From positions 51,982,207 to 52,046,206 of the forward strand of contig NC_080078.1 of NCBI RefSeq assembly GCF_949987535.1: a stretch of 64,000 nucleotides of DNA, read 5' to 3'. The number at the start of each line of letters is the position of its first letter. The first letter of the stretch is position 1. Shown here one piece after another: positions 49,800 to 59,399 of this stretch. The DNA comes from Balaenoptera acutorostrata (lineage: Eukaryota; Chordata; Mammalia; Artiodactyla; Balaenopteridae). The notes under the pieces were generated by a model. It was not told the origin of the DNA. It saw only the letters and a list, made by a program, of their open reading frames with translations, and did no database searches. Made by a program: the position numbers and the translations under genes.

Positions 49800-52700
49800 G
49801 TGCCATAATGACAGCTGATTTATGTTTGAGGAATACAGGAATAGTCAGTCATCTTGAAATTGGAAAAAGTAGATATATTCAGCAATTTCTCAGGCATAAA
49901 TTAGGAACACTATCTTGATTTCTAGTGTTATAATGAAGTTATAATGGACTTTCCTATTAAAATAAAAAAAATTCACTCGACAGGACTACTGCATATTGAA
50001 ATTGTTTGCCAGTGTTCTTTCTAGCAGACTTACTGGCATTTATTTCCTTCTACTTTCTGTTTATCAATGGAAAAGCTGCAGTGTGATTTACCTGTAACTA
50101 GCTGTCAGACCAACCTCAGACTAACTTCAGGGAAATTTAAGAAATATACTGTTTTGCAATTTGTCAGTCACTATTCTATGAAATTGTACAAAACATGAAT
50201 AAAGGTGATCAGCAATTTGGTCTGAGATTCTCCATGGAAGGGAATTCTGTTCAATTTGTAGGACTCTCTGAGCTGAATTGAGAGATTTCTCTAGACTAGG
50301 AAAGAGGCAGGAGTACAGGGCAACTCTGGCCTCAGGGGGCACCTAAGAGGCTTTCACTTTCTTACATGTTGTCATCAGTAAAGGACAGAAAACACTCATT
50401 CAAGCCTGCAGGCATGAAAAGTCATCTCCTAAGTTCAAAATCTATAACTAGGGTCATTTGGATACAGGAAGTGATGTGGAAGCTGGGACCAGATGGTCAT
50501 TTTGTCAGACCTACCATTCTAGCAGGAAAATAACATTGCTCTTCAAGTATAAAATGGGCCATCTTCAAGTATAAAATGAGGTGAGTCAGCAGAAAGTGCA
50601 AACAGTCTCAATTTAAGACATGAGAATTAGCCATCTTTGGGTAATAGGAACCAAATCAAATCAACAACAAAAACCCCAAAATAGAATAAAAGATAAGTAA
50701 GTTCTTTTAATTTTCCCTTCACAGGGATCATAATTCAGCTTCTTTTACAAGCTAAGAGGATCAAATTTATTTTTCCATGACCACAGAAAGCAGTTCATAA
50801 ACCTAGCACAGCTGTCATTCAGTACCAATCTGGTGTGAACATTGTTAATTCACTTTGAGTTTCTCCAGAATGGTTGTTAAGCATTTAAAAGGAAGCACTA
50901 ACCCTTAAACAGGATTTTCCCCATCTCTTTTTGGGAATACAGATTTGTTCTTCTCATCAGTTAATCACTACTGAAGCTAACCTCTGTGAGTCAGCAGTAA
51001 GAAAATCAGTTAGCAACTCCTCTTGTCAATGCTTTACTGTGATGGAAAGATGCTGAAATCTGCAGTAAGAATGAGTTTATAGCAACAAGGAGAACATGGC
51101 TTTTCTGAAACTTGTGAATTTAATTAATAAATATTGTACCGCCAACTGCTAGCCTCTGAACTTTATATCTCATAGGCTTTAAAGCTTCCTCCTCTCCTAG
51201 TCTCTTGTCCTTGAAGCTTTTTTGTAATGTTATCTTACCACCACCTCTCCATCCTCCAAATTTTATTAGTTTTTGAGCTGGCTACTTAAATCATGTAACT
51301 CAGGTCATATGGAAATGTTACTTTTTAAGTACTTAAGAGCTCACAGACTCTTTAAAAGCTTCTGTTTCCCCTTTTCTAAGAGGCAGAGAAAAAAAGAGGA
51401 ATGAGGAAATAGCAGCTAATAAATTGCTTTAAGTCAGACATAAAGACATGATCAAAAGGGGGTCTAGAAAGAAATTTTTTAAAACAGTTAATTAGGTTGA
51501 AAAAAGAATTATAAAAAGTTTAGGCAGTTTGTAGAAAATAGTCTGTGCCAGACAGCAATAAATCCGATTGAGAAGGAGGGGAGATCCCCATAGCAGTGAT
51601 GACTCAGATCAGGGCTTTGAGGAAAAAGTCAGGATTTCTTAAGTCTGACCAGAAAGACTTCAGAAAGAGGATGTCAACGAAATTACTGAGGGAAAAAAAA
51701 GAGAGAGATTGCAGGGGGTGCTGTGGATATAATTAATCTTACAATGAGGGAGGGAGTCAGGTCAGTTACTGAAGCAGTATTAAGGCAGTGCCATCTGAGA
51801 CCACCAGGTCACTGGCCTCAGACTTACTACCTAGAGTTTCCACCACCGATATCATTGACTTCTGAATGGCAAGGATACTGGAAAACATTAGTTCAATTCC
51901 GCTGTCATTCTACAGATGAAGAAACTGAGTTCAGTCGTGGTTGAATGACTTATTTAACGAAAATGACAAGCAATTGCTTCAGGGCTAGATCCAGGTCTCC
52001 TGGCTCCTGATCAGCATCCTTGCCATCATGCTCAGCTGTCCAACTGAAAGGGAAAAGATATTGCAAAAAAAAAAAAGAAAAAAAATCATATACATTCTCT
52101 GTGCCTTATTTAGCCAGTATGAAAAATGTGGATGATGCAAGAGGTAGCAGAGTATATAATTAAGAGCTTAGACCCTTAATCACTGCTTTGGGTATCTCTG
52201 TTCTAAATCAGATTTATGGCTTACTAAATATTACCTAAATATCATATATGAAATGTTATCTAATATCATATATGACTATGGTTTGTACCATTCACTTGGA
52301 AATCAGAAACTGCTTGGACTTTTATATTGGGTGAAGTGCTTTGAGATCCTTGTAAAGAAAATTATGTAGAAACAAGTAGCTATTATCATTACAGCAATGA
52401 CAGTAATTCTGAAGAGTTCATAGTGCAGATAGCATTCTCTGGAAATTTCTCTGAAGCCTCTTTCCTCTTGTAAGAATAATTTTTTAAAACCTCTTTCTCC
52501 ACTCATCATGTCCTGCTTCCTCAATGCTCTGTCATATCTCCTCCTTCCTACTTAATAACTTGGAAGGCCTTCTGCACTCGGTTTAATAACCACCAGTCTG
52601 ACCTCCTAAAGCATCAAACGTCACTACCTCCAATTTTGCCCCAGGGAGTCAGCTTAGAAATCAACAAGTTATCCTATGGATGTCTCTCCTGCCAGTGTTT

Positions 52701-53025
52701 TGGTGAAGAACAGATGAGAATAGTCCCTTGACACTTCAGAGTGAGAATTGAAATGGCAACAAGATCTATGTCTGCAACTGCCATTTATTCCTCCACATGA
52801 AGCCATTTACTCTTTCAGTTCAGCAGTTCTGTCAGAATTTGGAATTGTGAAGCTCTGCTGTGAGAGTAGTAACCACAAGATTAAAAATGAAATGGGTATA
52901 GTTCAGACCTCAAGCAAGCCCTGGAGTGAGGGTAATCAGCAAAAGTCAGCTAGAATGCTAGGATGGTAGGGAAAGAAATATGATATACTGCCCACCTCAC
53001 CTCAGTTTTTCAAAATTTTACCATA
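49800..53025. other. Intronic stretch, largely unique
   Basis: Only the small tandem duplication at 50541 stands out. No exon, RNA gene or interspersed repeat was identified. Confidence 0.4.
50541..50578. repeat. Short tandem duplication (22-bp unit)
   Basis: CTTCAAGTATAAAATG at 50541-50556 recurs at 50563-50578. There are about 1.7 copies of a 22-bp unit. Confidence 0.85.
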
Positions 53026-53027
53026 GT

Positions 53028-53117
53028 ATCTTTTTCTTTCTTCCTTTCTTTCTTTTTTCCTTTCTTCCTTCCTTTCTTTCCTCCCTCCTTCCTTCCTTCC
53101 TTTTTTTTTTTTTTTTC
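53028..53117. repeat. Polypyrimidine (CTTT/CCTT)n tract
   Basis: About 90 bp of almost pure C/T ending in a T run. The mirror-like purine/pyrimidine composition can form triplex DNA. Open frames over it, rich in lysine or glutamate, are artefacts. Confidence 0.93.
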
Positions 53118-53619
53118 CAGTGTTAGCCACTTGGAGCTGTTTCTATGTGTCATGCTGCCTGAAACATGAACAGAAAACCTGGCATCTTTTTTCATCTATC
53201 CAGTCAGTGTATTTGACAATGCAGAATACTCAGAGGGTCCAAGAGAGTGTTCTGCATGTTTATTATTCAAGTGTACCTGCTGGACACCTCTCATCCCCAG
53301 ATGCCTGACCTGATTTTCAATCTTCTTGGTAGGCACTCATCTTGAATAATTTGTTCTAGTCAATAATGAAAATTTGAAACTTACAATTAACTTCTGGGTA
53401 GGACTTGGAAGCCCACGTATATACTGAAGGGTGGTAATAGATGACTAAATGAGGACTGGTTATTATTTTTTAAATTAATCATCCTTTATGATAACAGTTT
53501 GCTTCCCTCTATTTCTGGAAGAATGTAAATTTAATTCCACTCAGTCAATAGCAATTCCAAGATGCTAAAAAAGACATGGTTAGTTTGTTATATCAGCTTC
53601 TGCTCAGAAATCAACTTTA

Positions 53620-54140
53620 GAGGATAAAGCACTAAGTACTCAGTGTGGCATTCAAGGTTTTTCATAGACGGCTCCAACTCACAGTTCCAGCATATTCCCC
53701 TTTATAAGCGTCCCACTTCACCCAAATTCATGGGCATTTTTAGGGTTTGCTGACCATAACTTGGGCTTGCCTAACTTGTAGTTCTGCCTATGCTATAACT
53801 TTTACTTAGCAGAGTCCCCTCACTTCTCTCCAACCTCCAAAACCAGCTCAGGTCCTGCTTCCTGTCTCGGATCAATCTAGTCTACTGAAATATTGTCCTT
53901 CTCAGAATTTGCATTCCTTATTTTTGGTCGCATTGACTTGGCAAATAATTATACACTCCCTCATGATTTTTCTTCTACTGTTTTATTGCATTTTCCTTCT
54001 GGTATTATTAATTTTTATTGTTTGTTGTTTTCATTAAGAGTACTAGATGTTAAACTTATTGAGGTCAAAGACTATATAAGCATGAGATTTTACATCCTCA
54101 GTGGGGTTCATTTATGTATCTGGTGCTCACTGATTGATCA
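53620..54140 (+). repeat. L2 LINE fragment
   Basis: Diverged L2-like blocks: 'gtgtggcattcaaggtttttcat', 'cctcacttctctccaacctccaaaacc' and 'ttattgaggtcaaagactat'. The limits are approximate. Confidence 0.45.
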
Positions 54141-54149
54141 ATATCTTCC

Positions 54150-55235
54150 AATCAGGTTGGTCCCTGCTGACAAGAGATGACACTGCAGAAATATATTTAG
54201 CACTGAGGTTGAAAACACCAATCTCCTTACCTTTATAGAATTGTAAAGCAGTTCCATGATGTGAGAAAAATAGTTTATTCATAGTACATCATATAAAAAG
54301 CAGATTTATCTATTTTTATCTTTCATGTCTCCTTTGTCAACCTCTTTCTCAAAGTATCTCTCATTTCTCCTAATCGTCAAAACCTACACGCTCTGCTGAA
54401 GGCTGGCTGCTATGAGAAGAGGGGCTACTGCCAGACACATCAATCTTCTGGTTGATAACCATCACTCTGGGGTCAACACTTAGAGTTTAGAAATGTCTTT
54501 ATATAAGCTAATTCAGAGGCAGTTTGTATTGTGTTTGTGCATGTGTGGTCGTGCATGTTTAACGAAGTAAAAATAAAATTGCGAATTCTTGGGAGATTTT
54601 ACCATGGAGAGGTTAATAAGATTACAAATTGTTTCATATTCTGAATGCCAAGGTGGTAAAGCAGAAAATGCCAATGAGCAAACAAGCAGGTACCATTGGA
54701 GGGTCTGTGTGAGTGTTTCCTGGCCCATCTCTATGTCCATCTGCTCCTGCCTCTGCTCACCATATTGCCCTGGATTGTTAAAATTTAAAACTTAAAATAG
54801 GAAATCTCTTGATTTTTTTTTCCTGAAGCTTATCAATAACGTAAATGTTAAATTCATGTTTCAATTACATTTTTTTAAAAAAACTTTTCAGTAAGCTATT
54901 AGCTCCATAATTGTGCACATCACCACTTCCTCCCAGATTTGTACCCTTTGCCAGCTTCACTGCAGTCCTCTACCTCTGCCCCCACTACTCCAGTCTTCCA
55001 CTAGCAAACAAACCCAGCAGTAATTACTAATATCCAAGCACATAATTCCGGCAGTGTTAGGCTTTTTCATTTGTCGCAGCTACGCAGAGAGCTGTCTGGA
55101 CATGCAGCATGAAGTCAGAGCATTTTTTTCAAGACTCCTACCCGTCTTGTCTCCCCTCCTCCTATCACTGAAACACAGTTATTTATTTCATCTGCAGATT
55201 GCAGAGTTGTAAAATTCTTCCATGCAGTTACATGC
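54150..55235. other. Intronic stretch, no recognised element
   Basis: AT-rich unique-looking sequence preceding the SINE at 55238. Confidence 0.4.
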
Positions 55236-55237
55236 TC

Positions 55238-55269
55238 TTTTTTTTTTTTTTTTTTTTTAAAGGATTTTC

Positions 55270-55304
<35 letters not shown>

Positions 55305-55594
55305 TTTTTGGCTGTGTTGGGTCCTCGGTTCGTGCGAGGGCTTTCTCCAGTTGCGGCAAGCGGGGGCCACTCTTCATCGCGGTGCGGGGACCGCTCTTCA
55401 TCGCGGTGCGCGGGCCCCTCTCCATCGCGGCCCCTCCCGTCGCGGGGCACAGGCTCCAGACGCGCAGGCTCAGCAATTGTGGCTCACGGGCCCAGCCGCT
55501 CCGCGGCATGTGGGATCCTCCCAGACCAGGGCTCGAACCCGTGTGCCCTACATTGGCAGGCAGATTCTCAACCACTGCGCCACCAGGGAAGCCC
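55238..55594 (-). mobile_element. CHR-2-type SINE with an internal duplication
   Basis: A reverse-complement copy from a T22 run and (ATTT)n to CCACCAGGGAAGCCC. The flanks ACATGCTCTT and ACATACTCTT (one mismatch) are the probable target duplication. The 'ctcttcatcgcggtgcg' segment occurs twice (about 55370-55386 and 55393-55409) instead of once. High CpG retention suggests youth. Confidence 0.9.
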
Positions 55595-55599
55595 TACAT

Positions 55600-56870
55600 A
55601 CTCTTGAATAATAATTTTACATCCATATCCAGCAGCAGATCAGTATATACTTATATGGAACCACATGGCTATCCGTAAAAAAACACTAGGAAATAAATAG
55701 CTGGGAATGAAAGTGCCTTCTCTATGTGGACACGGCACTGGAGTACCTCTAATATATAAATGATTGGAGTTAATGACTAACTAAACCCAATCCAAGATCT
55801 TATTTTAAGGCTTTTCTGGGAATCATGATAGCATTTCTTTAATGCGTTGTATAAACATTCTTACATATGACGCTATTACTCTTATTTAACAACTACTCAA
55901 ATAGCACAATTTTTGTTCCTGGTCATTTTATGTTGATTTTATCTATATCAAACAGCTGGAAATATCCCTGTGATAATTTTTGTTCACTCACAGGCTCCAA
56001 ACGTCAGAGTAGAAAATGGTTAAAGTACTTATTACTGCCTCAGCAAAATCCCGCAATGCTGTAATGGAAATTGCAGTAGATCTTTAGGTCAGAGTCCAGT
56101 TTCAGTCTAACACCATGGGTCCTTTCATCTGCATCACGCTGAAGGACACAGTTAGATTCCCCTGAGGAAAGCCAGTCTTAATGTTGTCAAAATCAGAAAC
56201 TATCCTGAGATAACCAATGTCCATAGGAAATACTTCTCCTCACTCTGAAACTATGGCCAAAGAGGTTAAATCTATACCCTGTAAGACCTGTAATATTTCT
56301 TAGAGATGTATTTTTATGGGCGTGTGCTTGTGTCAATGCCTAATTACAAGGATGGGGAAGAGGAAGAAGGATTCATTATTAAAGTTGATTCTGCTTAGTT
56401 CAACTACCCCTACATTTTTTATCAAATAGAAACATGTAGAAAGATATGTCGCTCCTATAAACAGATTGTGTTGGCATCTTCATATATACCTCATTCATGA
56501 CCACCCAGGATCTGTAGACAGATCTATTCTGTGTTAAAAAAAAAAAAAAAACAAACCCAGAAATAAACAAAACCCTTGATTTCTGACTGGAGGATAAATG
56601 CAGAGTTTTAAAAATGTGTTTGTTTTTTACCTAAAAAGGGGGGTGGAGGAGAGAGGGCAACATAGAAAATTTCCACAAGTAGACTTTTTTCTTTTTTTTT
56701 TAGACTATGCAGGAGCTAAGGATGGGAGCTGGTAATTGTTTCCAAAGGAGTCCTATAGGCAGGATTTTTTTTTTTTCCTTTGTTTTTTTCTTTTAACCTA
56801 CTACACCTGCTCTATTAGAGGTCTCCGTGAGACCTAAGTCTCAGAGAAGCAATTTGGCCTGCAGCCCTGG
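55600..56870. other. Intronic stretch left of the CpG-rich patch
   Basis: AT-rich, with A- and T-runs at 56534-56551 and 56686-56790. No element identified. Confidence 0.4.
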
Positions 56871-56926
56871 AACATCTAGACGCGGCCAGGCATCTCTGCC
56901 GCAGGTAGGTGCGCCGGGGCGGCCGG

Positions 56927-56947
56927 ACCACTATCCGCGGTGCTGAA
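56927..56947 (-). promoter_or_regulatory. RE1/NRSE-like site, copy B (weaker right half)
   Basis: The minus strand reads TTCAGCACCGCGGATAG followed by TGGT. The left half-site TTCAGCACC is perfect. The right half is degraded (GGATAG for GGACAG), giving about 16 of 21 matches. It has the same orientation as copy A, 51 bp further into the intron. Confidence 0.6.
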
Positions 56948-56977
56948 AAGTCGCGGGCTCCAGTCCAGTCCCTTGGT

Positions 56978-56998
56978 ATTGCTGTCCAGGGTGCTGAC
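56978..56998 (-). promoter_or_regulatory. RE1/NRSE silencer site (REST binding), copy A
   Basis: The minus strand contains TCAGCACCCTGGACAGC. Both RE1 half-sites are intact (TCAGCACC and GGACAGC) with the canonical two-base spacer. Only the last bases of the 21-mer and its first base deviate from the consensus. REST/NRSF binds such sites to silence neuronal genes outside neurons, and SNAP25 is an established REST target. It lies about 0.72 kb inside intron 1. Confidence 0.85.
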
Positions 56999-57324
56999 CT
57001 CTGGCCGCCGCAGTCCGGAGGCGAGCCCGAGCCCCCGCCCCCGCCAGCCTTGCGCAGAGCCCTCCCACCCAGCACTACCCGCCCGCCTCCCGCCAGCCTG
57101 CAGTTGACGTGGAGCAGGCGGCATAAATCAAGTCCTTGGGGCACGGAGGCTGCTGTGGCGGCTGCAGCTCAGCTTGCCCGGGGCGGGAACTCCCCCTTCT
57201 TTCGCCTCCCCAGCGCCCACACCCTGCCTTCTCCCTAATTCTTCCCTAGATAATAGCGCCCTAACGACAAGTCATAATAATCGGGTCAGAACCACAGGGT
57301 TTGTTTGTCTTGATCTACAGAAAC

Positions 57325-57355
<31 letters not shown>

Positions 57356-57713
57356 CACCCAAAACCCAGCAGCCGAAACATCTCTTAAAACTGCATCGCA
57401 AAATGGAAGAGACAGAAGGTCCCACTACTGTTTCAAGAGAGTAAGTTATTATTCCGTACGTATTCTTGCGCTTCCTCCCCATCGCTCCACCTGCACTGTT
57501 CCCATTCATCCCTTCCCCAAGCAGCTCACCTCGAAAATACTTTATAAAGCCCCAGGCGGGAGTCTAGCCAGACGCGCACACACGGAATACCGCACCCTAG
57601 GTGCACAAATTCTTGTATTTGCCCAAGCTCACTTGGTCTGCCCAGCTGTGGTCCCCTCTGGGTATGTAGCCATCTAGAGCCAGAACCACGACCTGGGGAG
57701 GGGGGCTCCTTAC

Positions 57714-57861
57714 CTTGCCTTCTCCAGAGGGTGGTGTTCGCCCGGTCCCTGCAGGTTCCAAGTGTGGAGGAGCCGCCGAACAGGGAGGGAAGGAAAGACA
57801 GCGCCTGACCTCCTCGAGGTTTCGTCTTCAATGCAACGTGAGCTCTGCCCTCATCAAAGAT
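57714..57861 (-). other. SNAP25: SNAP25 exon 1 (non-coding 5' leader), start approximate
   Basis: This minus-strand GC-rich segment ends in a consensus donor, GCAAG|GTAAGG, with GT at 57713-57712. It sits just downstream of a TATA-like box and a CRE, and it is the only promoter-like place upstream of exon 2. Joined to exon 2 it gives a leader of about 210 nt with no long open frame, and its sequence agrees with my recollection of mammalian SNAP25 5' leaders. The 3' boundary is fairly sure. The start near 57861 is inferred from the TATA spacing, and other start sites are likely. A short upstream ORF lies at 57828-57854. Confidence 0.8.
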
Positions 57862-57873
57862 GGCCGTCCCTTT

Positions 57874-57881
57874 TGACGTCA
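57874..57881. promoter_or_regulatory. Consensus cAMP response element (CRE)
   Basis: The perfect 8-bp palindrome TGACGTCA is the consensus CREB/ATF site. It lies between the TATA-like box and the predicted start, about 13-20 bp upstream of it. CREs this close to a start site are typically functional and methylation-sensitive. It suggests activity-dependent input to SNAP25. Confidence 0.75.
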
Positions 57882-57886
57882 GCAGC

Positions 57887-57894
57887 TTTTAATA
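57887..57894 (-). promoter_or_regulatory. TATA-like box
   Basis: TATTAAAA on the minus strand lies 26-33 bp before the predicted start near 57861, the normal spacing for a TATA element. It deviates from TATAAAA, so a moderately focused start is expected. Confidence 0.55.
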
Positions 57895-57995
57895 GCCATC
57901 TCCCGGAGAGGCGGGGAGGAAGTGTGTTAAGGGGAGGGCGGAGGGAGGATGGGGGCGGGCGGTGGGAGGGGAGGAGCCGCGAGGTGCCGAGCGCT

Positions 57996-58002
57996 TGACT
58001 CA
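57996..58002. promoter_or_regulatory. AP-1/MARE-like site
   Basis: TGACTCA is a perfect AP-1 heptamer. On the minus strand it reads GCTGAGTCA, a Maf-recognition half-site. It lies about 135-141 bp upstream of the predicted start. Confidence 0.45.
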
Positions 58003-58145
58003 GCTCCCAGTTCGCTTTACTGCAAACCTTTGTATTTTAGTCTTTTATAAACACCAGAACGGGACGATTCTTATGACTCCATTTTAATACCCGGTCACGG
58101 GCAAACTCATTTATCTCGCGACTGGTCGTCTGATATTCTGTTTTT

Positions 58146-58212
58146 TTGTGTGTACGTGTGTATGTATATGTATATATGTGTGTGTATGTATGTATATGTG
58201 TGATATATATGC
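58146..58212. repeat. Alternating purine/pyrimidine (TG/TA) tract upstream of SNAP25
   Basis: An almost continuous GT/AT alternation ('gtgtgtacgtgtgtatgtat...') lies about 285-350 bp upstream of the predicted start. It is Z-DNA-prone and a likely length polymorphism. Confidence 0.85.
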
Positions 58213-58532
58213 AATATATTTGCAATTATATATACAAAAATTTTCCCCTGCTGAGTTCAGTCTTTGGTTGAGTCATAGAAGGGGAAGGGAAGGCAGAGGA
58301 GGAGTAGACGGTAAGGGGGTGGGGGGAGATTTCAGCTGCGATTTGCTTTTTCTAAAAAAGATAGTCCAAAGGGGCATCCCTGTCAACTCTCACCAGCTCC
58401 ATATATGGCCAAGCTACGTGGGTTGCTATTTTTATGAGTGATTTCTTCATTTTATCCAAGTAGCATTGAGGCTTGGAGTTCGCCTTAATGTGGTCAGTTG
58501 GGGAGGGAGATTAGTACACGTTATTTTAAAGT

Positions 58533-58540
58533 ACGTCAGA
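58533..58540 (-). promoter_or_regulatory. CRE-like half-site
   Basis: The minus strand reads TCTGACGTAC, a CRE half-site TGACGT about 0.67 kb upstream of the predicted start. Single half-sites are common, so this is weak. Confidence 0.3.
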
Positions 58541-58782
58541 GCAATTATCGCTGAGCGATTTCAAAGGAATTGGGGGAAAGGGGAGGGAAGGGTAGTTAAC
58601 CCAACCAGCGTGGGTTTGCTGGAGTTCAAAGCTTGGGGTTGAGAGTTGTTTGCGGAGGGCAAAATAGGTGACGCTGTTTGGGTTGAATTTGTAATCGGAG
58701 CCTGGGATTTTATGTTGGGTTTCTTAGGAATAGTTCCCAGAGGCGCGTACACGCCTCCTAGGACTGACCAGACTTCGGAGGT

Positions 58783-58803
58783 GGGGGTGGGGGTGGGGGT
58801 GGG
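58783..58803 (+). other. G-quadruplex-prone G5 repeat
   Basis: Three G5 runs and one G3 run are separated by single T bases. This is a textbook parallel G-quadruplex sequence, about 0.92-0.94 kb upstream of the SNAP25 start. Confidence 0.8.
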
Positions 58804-59044
58804 ATAATGTGGGGGGGCTGCGGCTTCAAGGATTGCTGGGACGCTACAAAATTCTGGTGCTTCATTCAGTGCACACACCCTGGGTACAAGTCGAGGCTGG
58901 CTTGGGGTCCCTCTGATGCTCAAAACAGGACGTGGGCGAGAAGCTACTAGTGCTGGTCATAGGAGAGATTAAAAAGAATAATCATAAAGCAATAATCCTG
59001 TCCTCCTTTGTTGTGTGCGTTAGGCACCAAGGAAGGGGGGTCAT

Positions 59045-59052
59045 ATGCAAAT
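59045..59052 (+). promoter_or_regulatory. Perfect POU octamer motif
   Basis: ATGCAAAT is the consensus octamer for POU factors, about 1.2 kb upstream of the predicted SNAP25 start. POU-IV (Brn-3) factors are known to act on SNAP25 expression. Binding at this particular copy is an inference. Confidence 0.4.
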
Positions 59053-59349
59053 GGTGGCAGCCTCTCGGATGATTCACAGGTGTTGGGTAGGCTGTCGCGG
59101 GGCACTCCGCGGGGAGGGCGAGCTGGGAGCGCGTGGGACGTGGAGGCCCTAGGCTGAGGATCTGTTTGTACTTTTCCGGGAAGGGTGTGAGTGGAAGTCG
59201 TGTCTCTCAATGTTAACACTTGATGGCCTCTTTTAGGCAATGGAAAATCCTTGCCTCGGGCGGGGGAAACGAACCTCACCTCCCCGCCCCCAACACACAC
59301 CCCTGCTCTGTGGGCTGAGAGCGAGCTTAGGTTTTTAACTGCACGCGAT

Positions 59350-59350
<1 letters not shown>

Positions 59351-59390
<40 letters not shown>
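59351..59390. repeat. (GA)n microsatellite
   Basis: About 20 GA units, about 1.5 kb upstream of SNAP25. GA/CT tracts can bind GAGA-type or triplex-forming factors. The nearby RE-rich open frames are artefacts. Confidence 0.95.
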
Positions 59391-59394
<4 letters not shown>

Positions 59395-59399
59395 GAATG

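Larger units (their letters stand above)
56880..57240. other. Second CpG-rich segment in SNAP25 intron 1, containing two RE1 sites
   Basis: Very G+C- and CpG-rich (for example the stretch around 57001-57060), about 0.5-0.8 kb inside intron 1. It is separated from the promoter by an A-rich stretch with an (AAAAC)n run at about 57320-57355. Open frames here on both strands are the long, low-complexity kind expected from GC-rich DNA, and I see no conserved protein. It contains the two RE1-like elements, so an intronic regulatory CpG island is the best reading. Confidence 0.6.
5187..57713 (-). other. SNAP25: SNAP25 intron 1 (about 52.5 kb)
   Basis: Bounded by the donor GTAAGG (57713) and the acceptor TTCCAG (5187). 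It is mostly repeats and unique sequence, and I found no further convincing SNAP25 exon inside it. A very long first intron separating a non-coding exon 1 from the ATG exon fits the known organisation of mammalian SNAP25. Antisense non-coding transcripts (human SNAP25-AS1 is annotated at this locus) could exist here but cannot be seen from sequence. Confidence 0.85.
57720..58000. other. CpG-rich promoter segment
   Basis: CpG dinucleotides and G+C are well above the intronic background. The segment covers exon 1 and the proximal promoter. The limits are judged by eye and no observed/expected ratio was computed. Confidence 0.6.
57862..58002 (-). promoter_or_regulatory. SNAP25: SNAP25 core and proximal promoter
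   Basis: On the minus strand, going downstream, this interval holds an AP-1-type TGAGTCA, a GC-rich block that is purine-rich on the plus strand and has an Sp1-like GGGGGCGGGC, a TATA-like TATTAAAA at 57894-57887, and a perfect palindromic CRE, TGACGTCA. The layout places a start site near 57861. CpG density is clearly higher than in the surrounding intron. That this is the SNAP25 promoter follows from its position directly before exon 1. Activity and exact start sites are inferred. Confidence 0.8.

Noticed and set aside
55199..55678. 159-codon plus-strand frame and its antisense partners
   Set aside because: Entirely within a CHR-2 SINE. The same RAFSSCGK... peptide recurs at every SINE copy in the window.
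56815..57238. Overlapping 80-110-codon frames on both strands of the CpG patch
   Set aside because: Frames open on both strands at once reflect stop-poor GC-rich DNA. The RE1 sites explain the region better.
57174..57677. 167-codon frame across the CpG-rich patch
   Set aside because: It crosses an (AAAAC)n run and encodes low-complexity sequence (K/T/N repeats). No plausible gene.
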